From Lagopus muta (Eukaryota > Chordata > Aves > Galliformes > Phasianidae): 64,000 bases of DNA. The stretch spans positions 41,441,967 to 41,505,966 of the forward strand of contig NC_064437.1 in assembly GCF_023343835.1 (NCBI RefSeq), read 5' to 3'. Below, in pieces: positions 39,501-52,300 of the stretch. The notes under the pieces are model-generated. The model worked only from the letters and a program-made list of their open reading frames with translations, did no database searches and was not told the DNA's origin. Each line of letters begins with the position of its first letter. Positions within the stretch are counted from its first letter, which is position 1. A program made the translations under genes and the position numbers.

Positions 39501-42500
39501 TTCTTTATGGAAAGAGTATGCAGTTTAAATGCTTGACAATTTTTTTTCTTAACTGTTATCTTTAATTTCTCCTATCTTCTTCTGTCTCCCATTTTCTTTG
39601 TCAACAGAAAGATCAGGTAGGTGAATAACTTGCCTGTGGTGGTAGCCTGCTTGTAGTTCACTTGCTACTCTTAAAGGGCTGGTAGTTCACTTCTTGCTCT
39701 ATTAGCTGTGTATGTGGTGTGAGTGCACTCAGTTTTGACAGATACAAGGGATGCTTATGTGATGACAGCAGGGAAAGACTTCAGACTTTTGCCAATTGAT
39801 TGGCCTGTCTTCCAGCTCTGCATACCAGTCTGTAGTACCAAGATATCAACTTGGTTATGCTTTGGCTGGTAGAGCAGATGATGTGCTTACTTTCATACGA
39901 GATAGAAGTGGGAAGAGAGAGCCAGCGGCTCTTGTTAGCTTCTGGTGTAATGTTTGGGCTCAAAAGGGCTTGAGTCTGGCTATCTTTGGGTCACCTTTGT
40001 GTTCTCTTTGTGACCTATCATATTAGATGCTCCGAATACACAAATCGAAGGGAAAGGTGCAGGAGGCCTTTAGGCTTCTGCTTCTTAGAGCTGTTTGGGC
40101 TTTCAATTTAACTGCTCCTGGGAGACCTTGTGTCTGTCATCTCTTTGAGAGAGAACACTGTGCGTGTGGATGTTGTTTTAACATTAATGTTAAGGAAATG
40201 CTTATAACGACGCATGAATCAAAGGGCTTGACTTAAAGGTACTGTCTGGAGTAGCCTGAAGCATCGCTGTAAGTCTGAGATACTGCTTTTGCCTGTGCAT
40301 GAGGTTATGGCGTGATGTTGAGTAAGCCTCTGCTGTAATAAGCTTGATGACTTGGCTCATTGGGTGGGTATGACCTTCTAGTTATCTGTAGGACTAAAGG
40401 TAACTTTTAAAAAATCTTAAATAGACTCAAGGGGAGGGGAAACTCAAGTTTTGCATGATTCTCTGAAAAGCCTTTCTCACCTTGTGTAGGTACAGCATGA
40501 CCTCCTTACAGCAGTGTATTTGCCTCATGTTCAGGATCTGTTTCTGCATTTAGTAATGTCCTTGACATCTGAGACGCTAGAAAGCCTTTTTAATGGCTTT
40601 GTCTTATGCTCTTATGGCTGTGAGAAGAATGCTTTGAATGTAGAATTGCATATACTTTAAAAAAAAAAAAAAAGGGGTAGGGTTAGGCTTAGTTTTTAAC
40701 ATGGTTAACTTTTGTTCATTATAGGCTTATAGCGTTCAGTAATACAGGAATGTGTTTCTGTTTTCAAAATGTGATGTTACTGGATGCTTTAAAGAAGCTA
40801 GTTTGTGAAAGAGGAGGAATCCTTTCTTCAGAGCATTTCTTCCAGTTCTTGGGTGAACTTGTCAGCAAAATGAACCTTTTCTGTAACAACTTGGGGCTTT
40901 CAGGGGAGCAGCTTATGGATGCAGATCTAAGGGGGTGGTGGTGACCTGTTTTGGTGTTGGTACATCTTAAGTCAACTCCTTTGAAGGGCTTGCATATAGC
41001 ATATTAGCTCTTGGTAAATGGGTTTTGAAGTGGATGTGGCCTAACCTCCTCTTCTTCTAAGGGAGCTGCTAAATTTGGTTTGGTAGCTGTTCTGCCTGTA
41101 ACCATACCAAATGCTTTGGCAATACTTAAGTAGTCCTGAAACCAATAGTTGTGTTGGAGCCTTTTAATAAAGGTGTGTCTTGTTCTCTTGGCGCTCCCAC
41201 AGGCCCCATAGAAAGGGGTGCATCTTCTAGACCTTTAAAAGTTACTACAACTCTCTTTCCAGCAACCAAAGGACATTTGTGCCATGGTTGGATTCTGTCC
41301 TTCTGTGAAATCTGTTCCCCTTCAGACTCTGGTGCCAGCTCAAGTGGTTCATGAAGTGAAAATGGAAACTGTGGAGGTAAGATGGATGACTTTGTACTCA
41401 AAAGCTTTGCTACCCTTTTTTTGCTTTACTATAATGAACGAGGTGAAACAAAGTAAATGCTTGTATGTGTTGTATAATCCAAGTCTCCCTGCATATAAAA
41501 TCCTGGGCTGTTGTTTTTGAGGCTGGTCTGTAAAGTAGAAGGGAGCTGATGCATTTATTATCTTTCCACAGCCTTTAAGTTAAGCAATGAGATGAGGTTT
41601 TTTTCCAGTCTCTTTTGCATATAGCTAACTTCTGATAAACAGTCTCCAAATAATTTCCCTCAACTCCCTCTGTGTTTTTTAAGACCCAAACAGGAGGATG
41701 CTCTCAATTCTAGTAAATTTTGTTCTGTTAATGTGTTTTAAGAAATACTTTGTGTTTCCCTTGACTCCAGTCACCATGGCAGTGCTTATTTTTGTTAGAT
41801 TTAACTCTCTGCCTCATGCAACCTGAGAACTGTGGTCTTAAATAATCATACAAAATAAGTTTTCATACAAAAAAACATTTTATAAAGGCCTTTGAGGTTT
41901 TGGGGCTGTGCAAGACCTCTTGAATCTAGCTCAAACTGGCTAGCTAGGTAAAGGGCTCAGTATGCCAGTCCTGAATGTAAGTGCTGTTGGACTGATCTTT
42001 TATGAATTGTACTGTCAAATGTGGTCTGGTGTTGATTTATTGTTTTGTATGAATGTTTATATTCTCAGAAAGCTGCAGTTCAAGAGAAGACTTTTTCTGT
42101 GTGTGAAATCTGTGAGACGATGGTGAAAGAAGTGACTGGCCTGTTGGAGAGCAACAAGACAGAGGTGTGTAAGTGATGAAAATGGTACCCCTGCCAAGGC
42201 TTTGGCTAAAATGGGCCTGTATTGTTATTGGTTTAGAGGGGAAAGAAAGCTCAGCTTCATGAGAGCGAGAGTTTTCTCCTCGTTTGCTAGGACAAAGGAA
42301 GCAAATACACTTGAACAGATGGACGTTTGTGTCTGTTATTTGCTACTCGTGCTTCCTTGTCCTCCAGGAGGAGATTGTGCATGAAATGGAGGTCGTCTGC
42401 TACCTGCTCCCAGCAAGTGTCAAAGATCAGTGTAAGGACTTCATAGAGGTCTATGGCCAGGCTTTGATTGACATGCTCCTGGAAGCGACAAATCCTGAGG

Positions 42501-45500
42501 CTGTGTGTGTCATGCTGAAATGCTGTGCAGCCAACAAGCTTCCGCAGCAGCCAGGTTGGTAAAGAGGACTTAGTATTGTTGCAGTATGAGCTAGTTAACC
42601 TGTGATTATATCCTCTGTGGATTCGTGCTATCATCCTTTGCCTAGTGCTGCCTCCTTTCTTCTGTTGGGGGAACTACCTAAGTGTTTTTTTTCTTTCTCA
42701 GTTGTGGTGAAACCCGCAGGTGGCTTCTGTGATATCTGCAAGATGGTAGTAGCTTATGCAGACAAAGAACTCGAGAAGAATGCCACAACAACTGAGATTG
42801 AGGCTTTACTGGAAAAAGTCTGTCACTTCCTGCCAGAGTCTGTCAGTGATCAGGTAAAGCATCTGCATAGGGGCAGGCTAAAAAGCAATTCTGTGCACAG
42901 TCCAAGGCTGAAAATGAAATGTCAGCACATGCAGCTGGAACTGATTTGGTTCAGCCACCCAATCCTTAGGATTTTTCCTTCTCTACTTGGCACAAAGGCA
43001 GAGCAAGCTCTGACATTCCCTCGCTCCAATTTGTAGGAGGGAGATGAGGTTCTTTTAATATCTGTATACCCGATGTGAGATTAAGAAACAACAAATCAAA
43101 TGTTGGTCTGACCAGATTATAAATCCTAATCAGGGAGATGGGGAAGGGAAAGAAGGCGATAGAAAAGATAGGAAAGATGTGAGAATTGTGTAAAGTGGGG
43201 ATGGTCACCACCAGGATCCAGCAGCGGTCCCACTGCACAGCGTTTCAAAGGTCTGAGGCAAAAGCAGCAGGGGAGGAGAGCAGCAGCAGCGTGGCCAGCC
43301 TTGGGCAGCAAGCAGGTAGCAGGAAGAAGTCGCAGAGCCAATCCGTGGGGGGGGAGGGGGAGGTATGAAGGCAGCAGGCCTGATCTGGGCAGTCCTGGCT
43401 GTGTGGACAGCCTGCCTTCCGATCAGTGCAAGGTAAAGATGAACAGAAGAATGAAGCAGAGAATGTGGGAAGGCTGGAGTGTAGTAGTACCTCGGGGTGT
43501 TTCTTATAAGAATATAATCAGTGTGACAGTGTGACAGAGTTGGAGGAATCTCCTTCTGCAGAGACTGGAAGGACTTGGTTTGGGCAGACTAGATTTTCAT
43601 GTTCCATATCCTTAGAGGGGTTGGCAGTCTGAATGGATGGAGACTTCCAAGGTCTTGGCTGGCTGGCTGCTGTACTCATTTGTAGTCAATAAAGGTCTGC
43701 CTGGAAATCCTCTGAGAACAGTGGGTGGAGGCAGCTGAAGGGTTTTTTCCCTTCCTATCTCAACAAGGATCCTGTTAGGGGGGATTAACAAAGTAACTGG
43801 ATGTTAGCTGGCATAATTCCAGTGAGATAGTAAAAGGCAATGGCTGTTACACTGTTGCTGTCAAGGTTTACCTGGAAATCTTACTAGGTGGCTGCTGAGT
43901 GTCAACTGCTTGTAAGTTTAGCAGGCATATTATATGCAGGGTTGAAGTAGCCATGAAATAGCTGTTCCTGCTAACTGCTGTGAGGCTGTTTAATAGCTGT
44001 GGTTGGCTTATTAATTGGTGCCGTTAGTCTCTGCTGAGACTGCCAGTGTGTCTGTGCTTCAGAGTTGGCCTCTCCACTAGAGGGCTGACTGCTAGTGATG
44101 GGAAGCACTTCTGCAGTTGCCAGAGTGGATGGTTACTGCTTGGGTTAAAGAAGCTTAAGAGCCATCATTAGTGCATTGCTGTGATCCTGTTCAGGATGTT
44201 TGTCTTCAGCTTGAGCGTGCTTTCCCCAAGACGCTGGTAAGCTCCACTATCAGAGACTGAGCATTGCACATCAAAGCATGTGTTGCTTTTTTGACCACTT
44301 TCTCATTGCAGCCCTTTTCCATACTCAATTGTGTCTACAGGCAGGTATGAGCTAACCAAAAATTATTTTGTTGTGGGGTGAATGCCATGCTGAATCTTCT
44401 GATCTGCGGAGCTTGAGTCTCTAGTTTATTGGTTTAGAGTGTGTTATTGGAGTGGTTGGAGAAAAAGATTATGGGTCGGCTTGCTAAAGACTATATTACT
44501 GTGATCTTTTTAAGGCCTTAATGGGAAAATCTCTCAACCTGTGCTTTGTTACAGTGTGTTCAGTTTGTGGAACAGTATGAGCCTGTGGTTGTGCAACTCT
44601 TGGCAGAGATGATGGATCCCACTTTTGTTTGCACTGTGAGTATCGTGTTTAGTTCTATTCAGGATGGGCTCTGATACAGTCCTGCCTACTCTTCCCTATG
44701 CTTTTCAGCGTGTAGCAAGCAGAAACTCTGTTGGAATAAAAATTAGTGTGCTGAATGCTTTGAGCAAATTCACTTGTGCAAGGCCTTGGGCTTAATGAAT
44801 GGACAGCTGTTTGACTGCCAGCCTTGTGTAAAGAAGGACAGAAGAAAAGAACTGCCAGTGGTTATCCACTGTTCAGGTTCAGTAACAAGCATGTTGTGTC
44901 CTGAATGGGATGAGAGGAAGTTAAATGACATTTGAGAACCATCCCTTTCTAGAAGCTGTTTCACAATACTTAATATGAAAAAGTTGTAGTAACTTAATTT
45001 TTCCTGGTGTTACATTGCTGCTTTGAGTCTATTGATTCAGCTGCAACCATGACTGCAATTGTCAGCTGAGGACAGTGCTGTGTTTGCTCCTGAAGCTGCC
45101 TTTGGGCTCCTGCACTTTGTTAGGTAAAAGCTCAGATGTAAGGCTGCAGTCTAAATGTTTTGGTGCTGATTCATACTGACTACTGCTGTTCTTTTCACAG
45201 AAATTAGGAGTCTGTGGAGCAGCTAAAAAGCCTCTCCTAGGGGATGATGCTTGTGTTTGGGGTCCAGGTTACTGGTGTAAGAACATGGAGACTGCTGCTC
45301 AGTGCAACGTACGTAAAACCTTGAATTTCCAATTGTCTTTGAAAACCTCCTTAAAAACTAATTTGCCAGCTTCTGTAGCACACTAAGTGGGTGAATTCTT
45401 AGGTAGGTGCTGAGTTTCATTAGAGGTTCTTCCATAGCCCTTAGTTTTCTCAAAGCATGCTGTTCCTCCCTTATTCCTTCCTATTTATTACTGTGCAAGC

Positions 45501-46311
45501 ATTTTGGAATCAGAGTCATGGATTTTCAACCCATGGCTTGGGTTGAAAAGGACTACAATGATCATCTAGTTTCAACCCCCCTGTCACGTGCAGGGTCACC
45601 AACCACCAGATCAGGCTGTCCAGAGGCACATCCAGCCTGGCCTTGAATGCCTCCAGGGATGGGGCATCCACAACCTCCTTGGACAACCTGTTCCAATGTG
45701 TCACCACCCTCTGAGTGGGAAAAACTTCCTCCTAATACCTAACCTAAACCTCTCCTGTCTCAGTTTAAAACCATTCTCCCTTGTCCTATCACTATACACC
45801 CTCACAAACAGACATACCTCCTCCTGTTTATAAGCTCTCTTCGAATATTGGAAGGCCACAGTGAAGTGTCCCTGGAGCCTTTTCTACTCCAGGCTAAACA
45901 AGCCCAATTCCCTCTACGTTTTTTCATAGGAGAGTGAATAGGAATGCATAGTAAGCTGCAGTATGAGCTTTGTATATTCTGTGTTCCAAGAGCCATAAAG
46001 CCTTGTCACAACCTGTGTTCAGGCTCTAAAAGTTGGCTTCAGTATTGTTGTGGATTGATGCTTTCTCTGCCAGGCCTTAAAGACTGAGGATCATTGTTTC
46101 TGAGTGGGGGGCAAAAATACAGTTTATTGTAGTTCTCTATGGAACCACTTATTTTAAGAAATGTTTTTTGTTCCAAAATCTTAGTTCAGAGTAAGGTGTT
46201 AATTGTGTAAGTAAGTACCCATTTGTCCTCTAACAGGCTTTTTTCCACTCACATATACCATTTTTTTCCCTGCAGGCTGTTGATCACTGCAGACGTCATG
46301 TGTGGAACTAG
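27597..46311 (+). CDS. PSAP: PSAP, prosaposin (precursor of saposins A-D), complete
   Basis: Fifteen coding exons: 27597..27639, 34795..34928, 36101..36175, 36857..36982, 37233..37427, 38320..38463, 39027..39083, 39608..39616, 41263..41376, 42069..42164, 42368..42554, 42702..42853, 44555..44635, 45201..45308, 46276..46311. They total 1557 bases, 518 aa. Layout: signal peptide ([14 protein letters not shown]), N-terminal saposin-A-type domain, SapA, SapB, SapC and SapD, then a C-terminal saposin-A-type domain ending HCRRHVWN. Each saposin has the cysteine skeleton for three disulfides and one N-glycosylation sequon (NGT, NAT, NKT, NAT). Lysosomal proteases release the saposins, which present sphingolipids to glucocerebrosidase, arylsulfatase A and others; the uncleaved protein is also secreted and neurotrophic. 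SapC carries one extra cysteine. The first intron is about 7.2 kb. A tandem paralog follows 3 kb downstream. Confidence 0.97.
27640..34794 (+). other. PSAP: PSAP intron 1 (about 7.2 kb)
   Basis: The donor GTAAGC follows 27639 and the acceptor TTGGCAG ends at 34794. The interior is single-copy by eye, with a small tandem repeat at 34440-34540. No embedded gene or recognisable transposon was seen. First introns of this size often hold enhancers, but none can be named. Confidence 0.8.
34440..34540. repeat. TACTTACTTATTACTAATAA tandem repeat in PSAP intron 1
   Basis: About four imperfect copies of an AT-rich unit of roughly 25 bases built from TACTTACTTATTACTAATA. It is a minisatellite. Confidence 0.85.
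38650..38672. repeat. G homopolymer of 23 bases in PSAP intron 6
   Basis: The run lies about 190 bases after the exon 6 donor. Long G runs can act as intronic splicing enhancers or form quadruplexes in RNA; the next exons include the 9-nt microexon, about 940 bases further on. Confidence 0.9.
39608..39616 (+). CDS. PSAP: PSAP 9-nt microexon (Lys-Asp-Gln) in the SapB region
   Basis: AAAGATCAG sits between the acceptor TTGTCAACAG and the donor GTAGGT. It keeps the reading frame whether used or skipped. Mammalian PSAP has an equivalent 9-base exon (Gln-Asp-Gln) that is alternatively included, changing SapB by three residues. Its presence here was found from splice signals and homology; it is far too short to appear as an ORF. 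Confidence 0.9.
45515..45945 (-). mobile_element. CR1 LINE 3' part in the last PSAP intron, minus orientation
   Basis: The + strand shows the reverse complement of CR1: ACAATGATCATCTAGTTTC, GTGCAGGGTCACCAACCACC, AGGGATGGGGCATCCACAAC, GGAAAAACTTCCTCCTAATA, AACCATTCTCCCTTGTCCTA and CTCCAGGCTAAACAAGCCC. About 430 bases, the second-longest copy in the window. It is antisense to PSAP. Confidence 0.92.
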
Positions 46312-48560
46312 AAGTATTTTCCAGTACTGAAAGTTTGCCATGGCTCATAAAAACATGGACTGAGGCTGGAGAGCTGTATCTCAAATGTCCCTCCTCTCTG
46401 CCTCGTTAACAATTTGACCTTCAAGTTCCTTTATTGTAACTCTTCTGTAGCAGTGCTGCTGTTGAAGGATCAGATCTTCATTGTTGACTTAACAAAGATA
46501 TTTCTGGCTGTACAGTTTAACTCATTATGCTCCTGAAAATAGTCAGTGTGTTGTAGATTTTAATTGGTAGGCTGAAGTTTTTTTAGGTGCTGGGAAGAAT
46601 GATGAAAGATGAAATGAGCCTCTTATCTTTTAATTTAAAAAAGAACAAGATAGTGACTAAACTTTTAAATATCTTTCTGTAGCCAGCTTTGGGAAGATGA
46701 CATATGTTGTGTTTAACATCTGTCTGGAGTACTAGTTTTCTACTTACTGTAGGGGAACCCTAAGGGAAAGTGTTGAATCCTGGAATTCCTTCAGCTGGAG
46801 TTTTCAAAGCTTTACAGATACAGGAAAGGGGACTTGATGTGCCCAGCGAACTTTCAAAGCAACCAGTATATAAAAAGGTTACATTTGCACTTGAGTGGTC
46901 ACACTTAAGACTTGTAGTGTTGTCATAGCCAGGGAAAACCCTCAATATTAGATCATGTTCTTTTTATTTCCTTGGACCACTCAGCTTCAACATGGGTGTT
47001 CTCTTGTCAAGCTCTGAACAGTTCAGTCTTCTCAAGCATGCTGACACACTTAAGGAATGCCTCCCCCCCTTTTTTTTTCCCCCTACTTGCTCACCGATTC
47101 TGCTTCATCTTACAGCTTGCTACATGCAGCCAGCCTGGTGCTAAGGAGGTAGAGCAAACTGACTCGATAGGAGATGGAGGTGAAAAAGTCAGCAGGGGCT
47201 CCATGTATGTGAAAGCCTGTACAGTTTAGTGGGCAGAACATGTGGGAGATGGTTTTACTGTAAAACGCTGTTTCGTTCCTTGCTTTCGGTTTTCTCTCGT
47301 GGCGTATTCCAGTAATCTTAAAGCTTCAGAGGTACTGTTAGGCTTGCAGGTAGTTCCCACTGCTGCCACCCATTCTCAGTGACATTCATCCTTCTGAGTA
47401 GTTTGAAGTATAACTTTCTCTTTTCCCAGAGTTCCCATTTCTATTGGGAAATGCAGCTGAGTTGCAAGTGGAGATGGCAGAGTGAGAATGCTGTTGCAGG
47501 TATTTTACAGCTTTGCTGGCATGCCTGGCAGCCTTTCACAGTGGCGCAGCAGGAAAACATCACGCTGAAATTGTCTGAACTTTGGAACAGAAGACTTTTA
47601 AGGCAGACTGCTACCCTGAAAACAAGTCAGGCCCTCAAGGTAGGGGCTTTCAGGATGAGAATCATGCTTATGTTGTTCAAGACAGACCTTTTACTGGCTT
47701 TATGTGCTAAATTCTGAACAAGGTAACTCCTCAGAAGGCACAAGAGTAGCACTGGAGAGTCCTCTGGGAAGGAGAAGCTGGGCTGTGTGGAGCTTTGAAA
47801 ACTCCAGTCCTGTTCAGAAAGTGCTGGCAGCTGCTCCTCTTTGTGCAGCGCCTCGGGTGAGACGGGAGCTCTGCTAACAGGGCTTCAGGAGCAAGCAAAC
47901 TCATTTTCGTGGAGTTGAATTGAAAACCACTCAACTGCATCTTTTTCTTACTACTTGTACACACTGAATGTCGGGGCGGTCTTGACAGATACTGAGACGG
48001 ATTTATCTTTCCTGTTTGTGTTCAGAACTCTGAAGCACTCCCTGCTTTAAGAAAAGTCCTCTAAAGGTGTACAATATCAGCAGCTTTCTATCTTGGCAGG
48101 CTTGTGCAGTGCTTCTAGTGGTGTATCCCAGCAGGGGTGAATGTCCCAGGTAGATGATGGGCTCTCCTCAGCATGGCTGCCCCTGGAGAGGTGCAGGTTG
48201 TCACACTGCAGCATGCAGTATGGGATTGGATCTTTTAAAATGATTTTTTTCTTTTAGGGGGTGGATTGACACTAGCTCTTATCAGCTGGCAAGGTTGTAA
48301 TTCCTGTGGGTTTTTTAGTAGTGGAGGACTCATGCTGGCAGCCTGTAGGGCAAGGTGAGCTGGGCGAAGTCCTGTGCTCCTGCTGGGAATCTCTTCAGTT
48401 TTTTCTCACTTCCTGTGGAATGTGGCACCTGACCTGCTTGAGTTACGTGTGTGGGGGGACATGCAGTTGCTTTCTAAAGGACATTGTCTTGATTTTTTTT
48501 TTTCTTTTTTTGCACAAAAGCTTCTTTAATGAACAATAAAAACCTCTGTAAACTGGTAAC
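46312..48560 (+). other. PSAP: PSAP 3' UTR with polyadenylation signals
   Basis: A long non-coding tail follows the stop at 46309-46311. The best signal is AATAAA at 48535-48540, preceded by a T-rich stretch. A second AATAAA lies at 49017-49022 and could give a longer form that ends about 280 bases before the downstream paralog's ATG. Open frames inside have no domains. Confidence 0.6.
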
Positions 48561-49139
48561 TCTGTTGTTCCCTTGGTGTGTGCTCATTCCTGAAGGATCT
48601 TGTCAGCGTCCCTTTGCCTCAAAGGCAGAAGAGGGCACGTCCCAAAATGTCACCTGAAGCTTTTGCAGCAAGGCAGGGCGATGCCAGGAATCCTGAGGCT
48701 GAATGACAGGATTCAGGTTTGCGTTGCAGCATGCATGTCCTATCAAGCCTTTTTATATGGAGGGCAGCTGTGGGCTTGCCAGGGATTGCTGCTGCTCGTC
48801 TCTTCCCTGGATGAGCGCAATGCCTGCTGTGAGGTAACACTGACGTGTCGCAATTCCCATGCAAGGCCAGGAGGGAGTTCTTGCTGGAGCTGTTTGCGAG
48901 TCAGCACTGAAGCCTGCTATCATTTAGCATGGCTTCTGCATGTGTCTGCATTCCTTGTTTTTATTTGATTGCAATATATTTCTTATAAATGCTTAATGAC
49001 ACCATTGATTCTTTTGAATAAACTTACTGGTCTCTAATACCTGTGCTAGCTTTGGGCAGTGGGTTCTGGGCTGTGAAATGAAGCCTGGTTGGTTCTGACC
49101 TCCTGGGAATACCTGCCTGACTCTGGTCCCTCCCTCCGC

Positions 49140-49301
49140 TTGCATACTGCTGCTCTGATTTTATAATCAGGGCATAAAGAGGGGTGTGGTAATTGCTGTG
49201 CGTAGGTGTCGGTTCTCACTACTTCTCCCAGCTGTTCCAAGATTCCTCAGTCTGGGAGAAGCACGGGAATAACCAGCACTGAGGACTGTCTTGGGAACAG
49301 C
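49140..49301 (+). promoter_or_regulatory. Putative proximal promoter and 5' UTR of the prosaposin paralog
   Basis: Only about 280 bases separate the last possible PSAP poly(A) signal (49017) from the paralog ATG (49302). AT-rich TATA-like words TTTATAATC (about 49160) and GCATAAAGA (about 49171) occur 130-145 bases before the ATG. No CpG island is present, unlike PSAP, which suggests more restricted expression. Confidence 0.4.
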
Positions 49302-52300
49302 ATGGCGAGCAAGTGGAGAGGCTGGGTGCTGATCCTCTCCGTGTGCTTGGGGTCGTACCAAGGTAAGGTCAGGCCTTGTGCATAGGGCTCTTTCCTCAAG
49401 AGAGCTCAGAAAATGCCTCTGAACCCCAGAACTATTCCAAGCTATCTTGAGCATGTGTTCCTCCTTGGAAAGGATCAGAAAGGTTGAAACTCAATAGCAC
49501 GCTTCCTTGTCCTCTGGTTTTGGGCACTCTCCAATGGGTTGAGCTCTGACTCCTGTTCATTTGGAATTGAATGTTCTGGTTTTTGCTCTGAATGGTGATT
49601 TTAAGGGCAGAAAATGATTCCCATAGGAGCCAGCAGAGCTGGTGTTTTTGTAGGGGCTCAAGGGTGTGGAGGAGATGAGATTGAAGAGGATGAGTCAATG
49701 TGGAATCTCAGCAGCTTGGCTGCTGCCCTCTGTGCTGGGGCCTGGATGTGAATATGTGCTGTGGGAGCCATTCCTTGTACTGTGGAGAGCCAGAATAGCA
49801 CACACAGCTGTCTGTTGGGTTGGGGGTAGAGAAGCAGGAAGCCCTTTCTGCTGAACTTCCTAGCTGGGTCTTGGTGAGCTCTGGGTTACCGGGTGTAACG
49901 TTGGAGAGCTGCTGAAGCCCTCATCAGTAGAGCTTTGGGAGCAGATTCCCCCAGGCAGCAGAAGGCAGAGGGGTCTGTACCCAGTGGTACTTGCTGATGG
50001 GGGAGGGAAGAGGGTTGGAAGCACTTAGGAGGTAATTCCTTGGGGAAGCCACAGAGCTCTGTAGATGCAGGAAGGTGAACTTAAGACCTTTTGTGCACTT
50101 ACTTTGGCCACCCTCCCATTGGGCTCCACAACCTGTGCTGTGCTGGCACTGTGGTGGAGTTGTGCTCACCGCATGGGATGTGCTGGGGGGGCATGGGCTG
50201 CTGGGAGCTTCCCTACCAGCAACAGGACCAGCAGGAAAATTCACCTGTGTGCTCAGCATGTTGGAGGCAGCCTGCGGTGGGAGGGAGTGCAGCTCTCCCA
50301 CATGCTCGCCAACTCCTCATTTCCTCGTTGCTGGTGGGAAAACCCTCCAGTAATGTTAACATCACCTCTTCTTGGCCAGATCCTTGGATGGTTTGGGGGG
50401 AAAAGCTGCGTTTGGGGAGTGTGTTTCCTGGCTAGTAACTGGGGCGCAGGGCCCACGTGCCACCCCCAGGCTTGCGCCACAACCGGTTCTCCGGGCTCAG
50501 CAGGCTCAGCTGTGGAACGAACGCTCCTCCGCGCCCTGCAACGTGCTCAAGGCACAGCGGTGATCCCATCCCTACATGTCCTTCAGAGGGCCATTCCCAC
50601 CTGGGGACCGTTTGTGTGGTTGTTCTCCAGCCTGATGCTGGTAGAGGTGCCCATGTCTGTGCGTCAGCCTGTTCACGTCTGTTGGATTAGGTGGGGCTGT
50701 GTCCGTGGGTCAAGCTGGGCCATCCCAATGTGCACGCTCAGTGTTTTTTGGGTTGTGTGGTGTGTGTGCAACCCCTTCCGTGCTTACTCAGCATCTCACA
50801 GGATGAGCTGGTGACCCAACATCCATGAAAACAGTGATTAAAATGGACAGCTGTCTGATCTGGGAGGATGTGGCAGGTAGAAATGGAATCTTGGGCCACT
50901 TCATGCTGAGGCTGTGCACCTCCCTTTCCTAACCCTAGCATCACATTTCTGTATGCAATCTGTTTTCCTTAATCAAAGTGGCATCAAGAGGGAGAACTGG
51001 CTTCAAATAATAAAGGGTGGATTTTGCTAGGGGAAAGCATCAGCGCTCCTTTTTCAGCCATGTAGATGTGTGTATCATAAATAGGTATTTTTATATATAG
51101 TAAGCTCAGAAGCAGCCTCAGGTTGCAATGCTTTGTCTCTTTTCTTTTAAATGGGGTTGCCCCTTAGCTCTTGTCTGCCTTGCTGTTCCTGTTCAAAGAC
51201 TGTTGCTGTACCTACATCAGCTGATGCAGTGTGTGCGTGCCTCGGTGGGACTATTCCATGGGAACAGTCCCTGTCGGACCCACCCTGCCCTGGAGCAGCC
51301 CAGCAGCACTGCAGAGGGCTGTGCTAGCACTTTTGCTGCAGATGCAGCTTGTGGAGGGATACTGCTTGCCCTGTCGTGCCTGCACAAAATGCATCCTGAC
51401 ATGTGGAGGTGGCAATTAAACACTGATGGTGGGAGGTGCTTATCAGGTGGCATTGCACCATGCCTGGCCTGAGTGAGAGCGATGCTGTCACCTCTGGATT
51501 ATTCATTTTGCAAGATTTATGAGTGTTTTTTTTACGGTGACACCTTACCAGGTGTATTCAGCCTTTCAGGCTGTAGGTGCCTCACATTCTCTGTGATTTT
51601 AAGATGCTGTTATGTGCGCCTGTCCTTATTGAGGGCAATAAATGATGTTGCAAAAGGAGAAGGAGGAAGAGTTGGGGTTGTGTGAGCTTTGGGTGTCGGC
51701 AGCACATGGCAGAGATAAAATAATAGTAGATGATGCTATTGTGAAAGCTGAGGCGAGTCAGGGCAGGAAGAATGAGCAGCATAGCATCGCTCCTTGCTGC
51801 CTTTGTAGCTGGGGATGGGATGGGATTGGGTGAAATGGGAAGCAAGGAGACAGATAGGATGGGAATGAGACAGAATGTGATGGTATGAAAGAGGGTGTGA
51901 TGGAATGGAAAGAGATAAGTTAGGATGCAATGGGATGAGATGGAAGGGGATGGTATGAAGTGGGATGTAATGAGAAGAGACAGGATAAGAAGAGGTGAGA
52001 TTAAATGTGATAGGATGATTGAGATGTGATGGATAGGATGGAGTGGAATGGGATTGGATGAGGTGGGATGCAGTGAGATGGGATGGGATGAAAGGGGAAA
52101 GAGGGGATGACAAGAGATGAAATGTGATGGGATTTGATGTGATGGAATGGGCTAGAATGAGTTGGGATGAGAAGAGATGCAATGGAATGTGATGGGATGC
52201 AAGGAGATGGGATGGGAGGCTTGCGTGAAGCAGGCTGGCAGTCCATGGGTTGGGGGTTATGCCACCCTAGGGATCCATGTATGTGCCTGGGTACTGATGT

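Noticed and set aside
50065-50814. 249-codon frame in intron 1 of the prosaposin paralog
   Set aside because: No domain, overlapped by other frames on both strands, and lies within an intron.
51736-52246. Minus-strand frames rich in Ser-His-Pro-Ile
   Set aside because: They translate the degenerate GATGG satellite.
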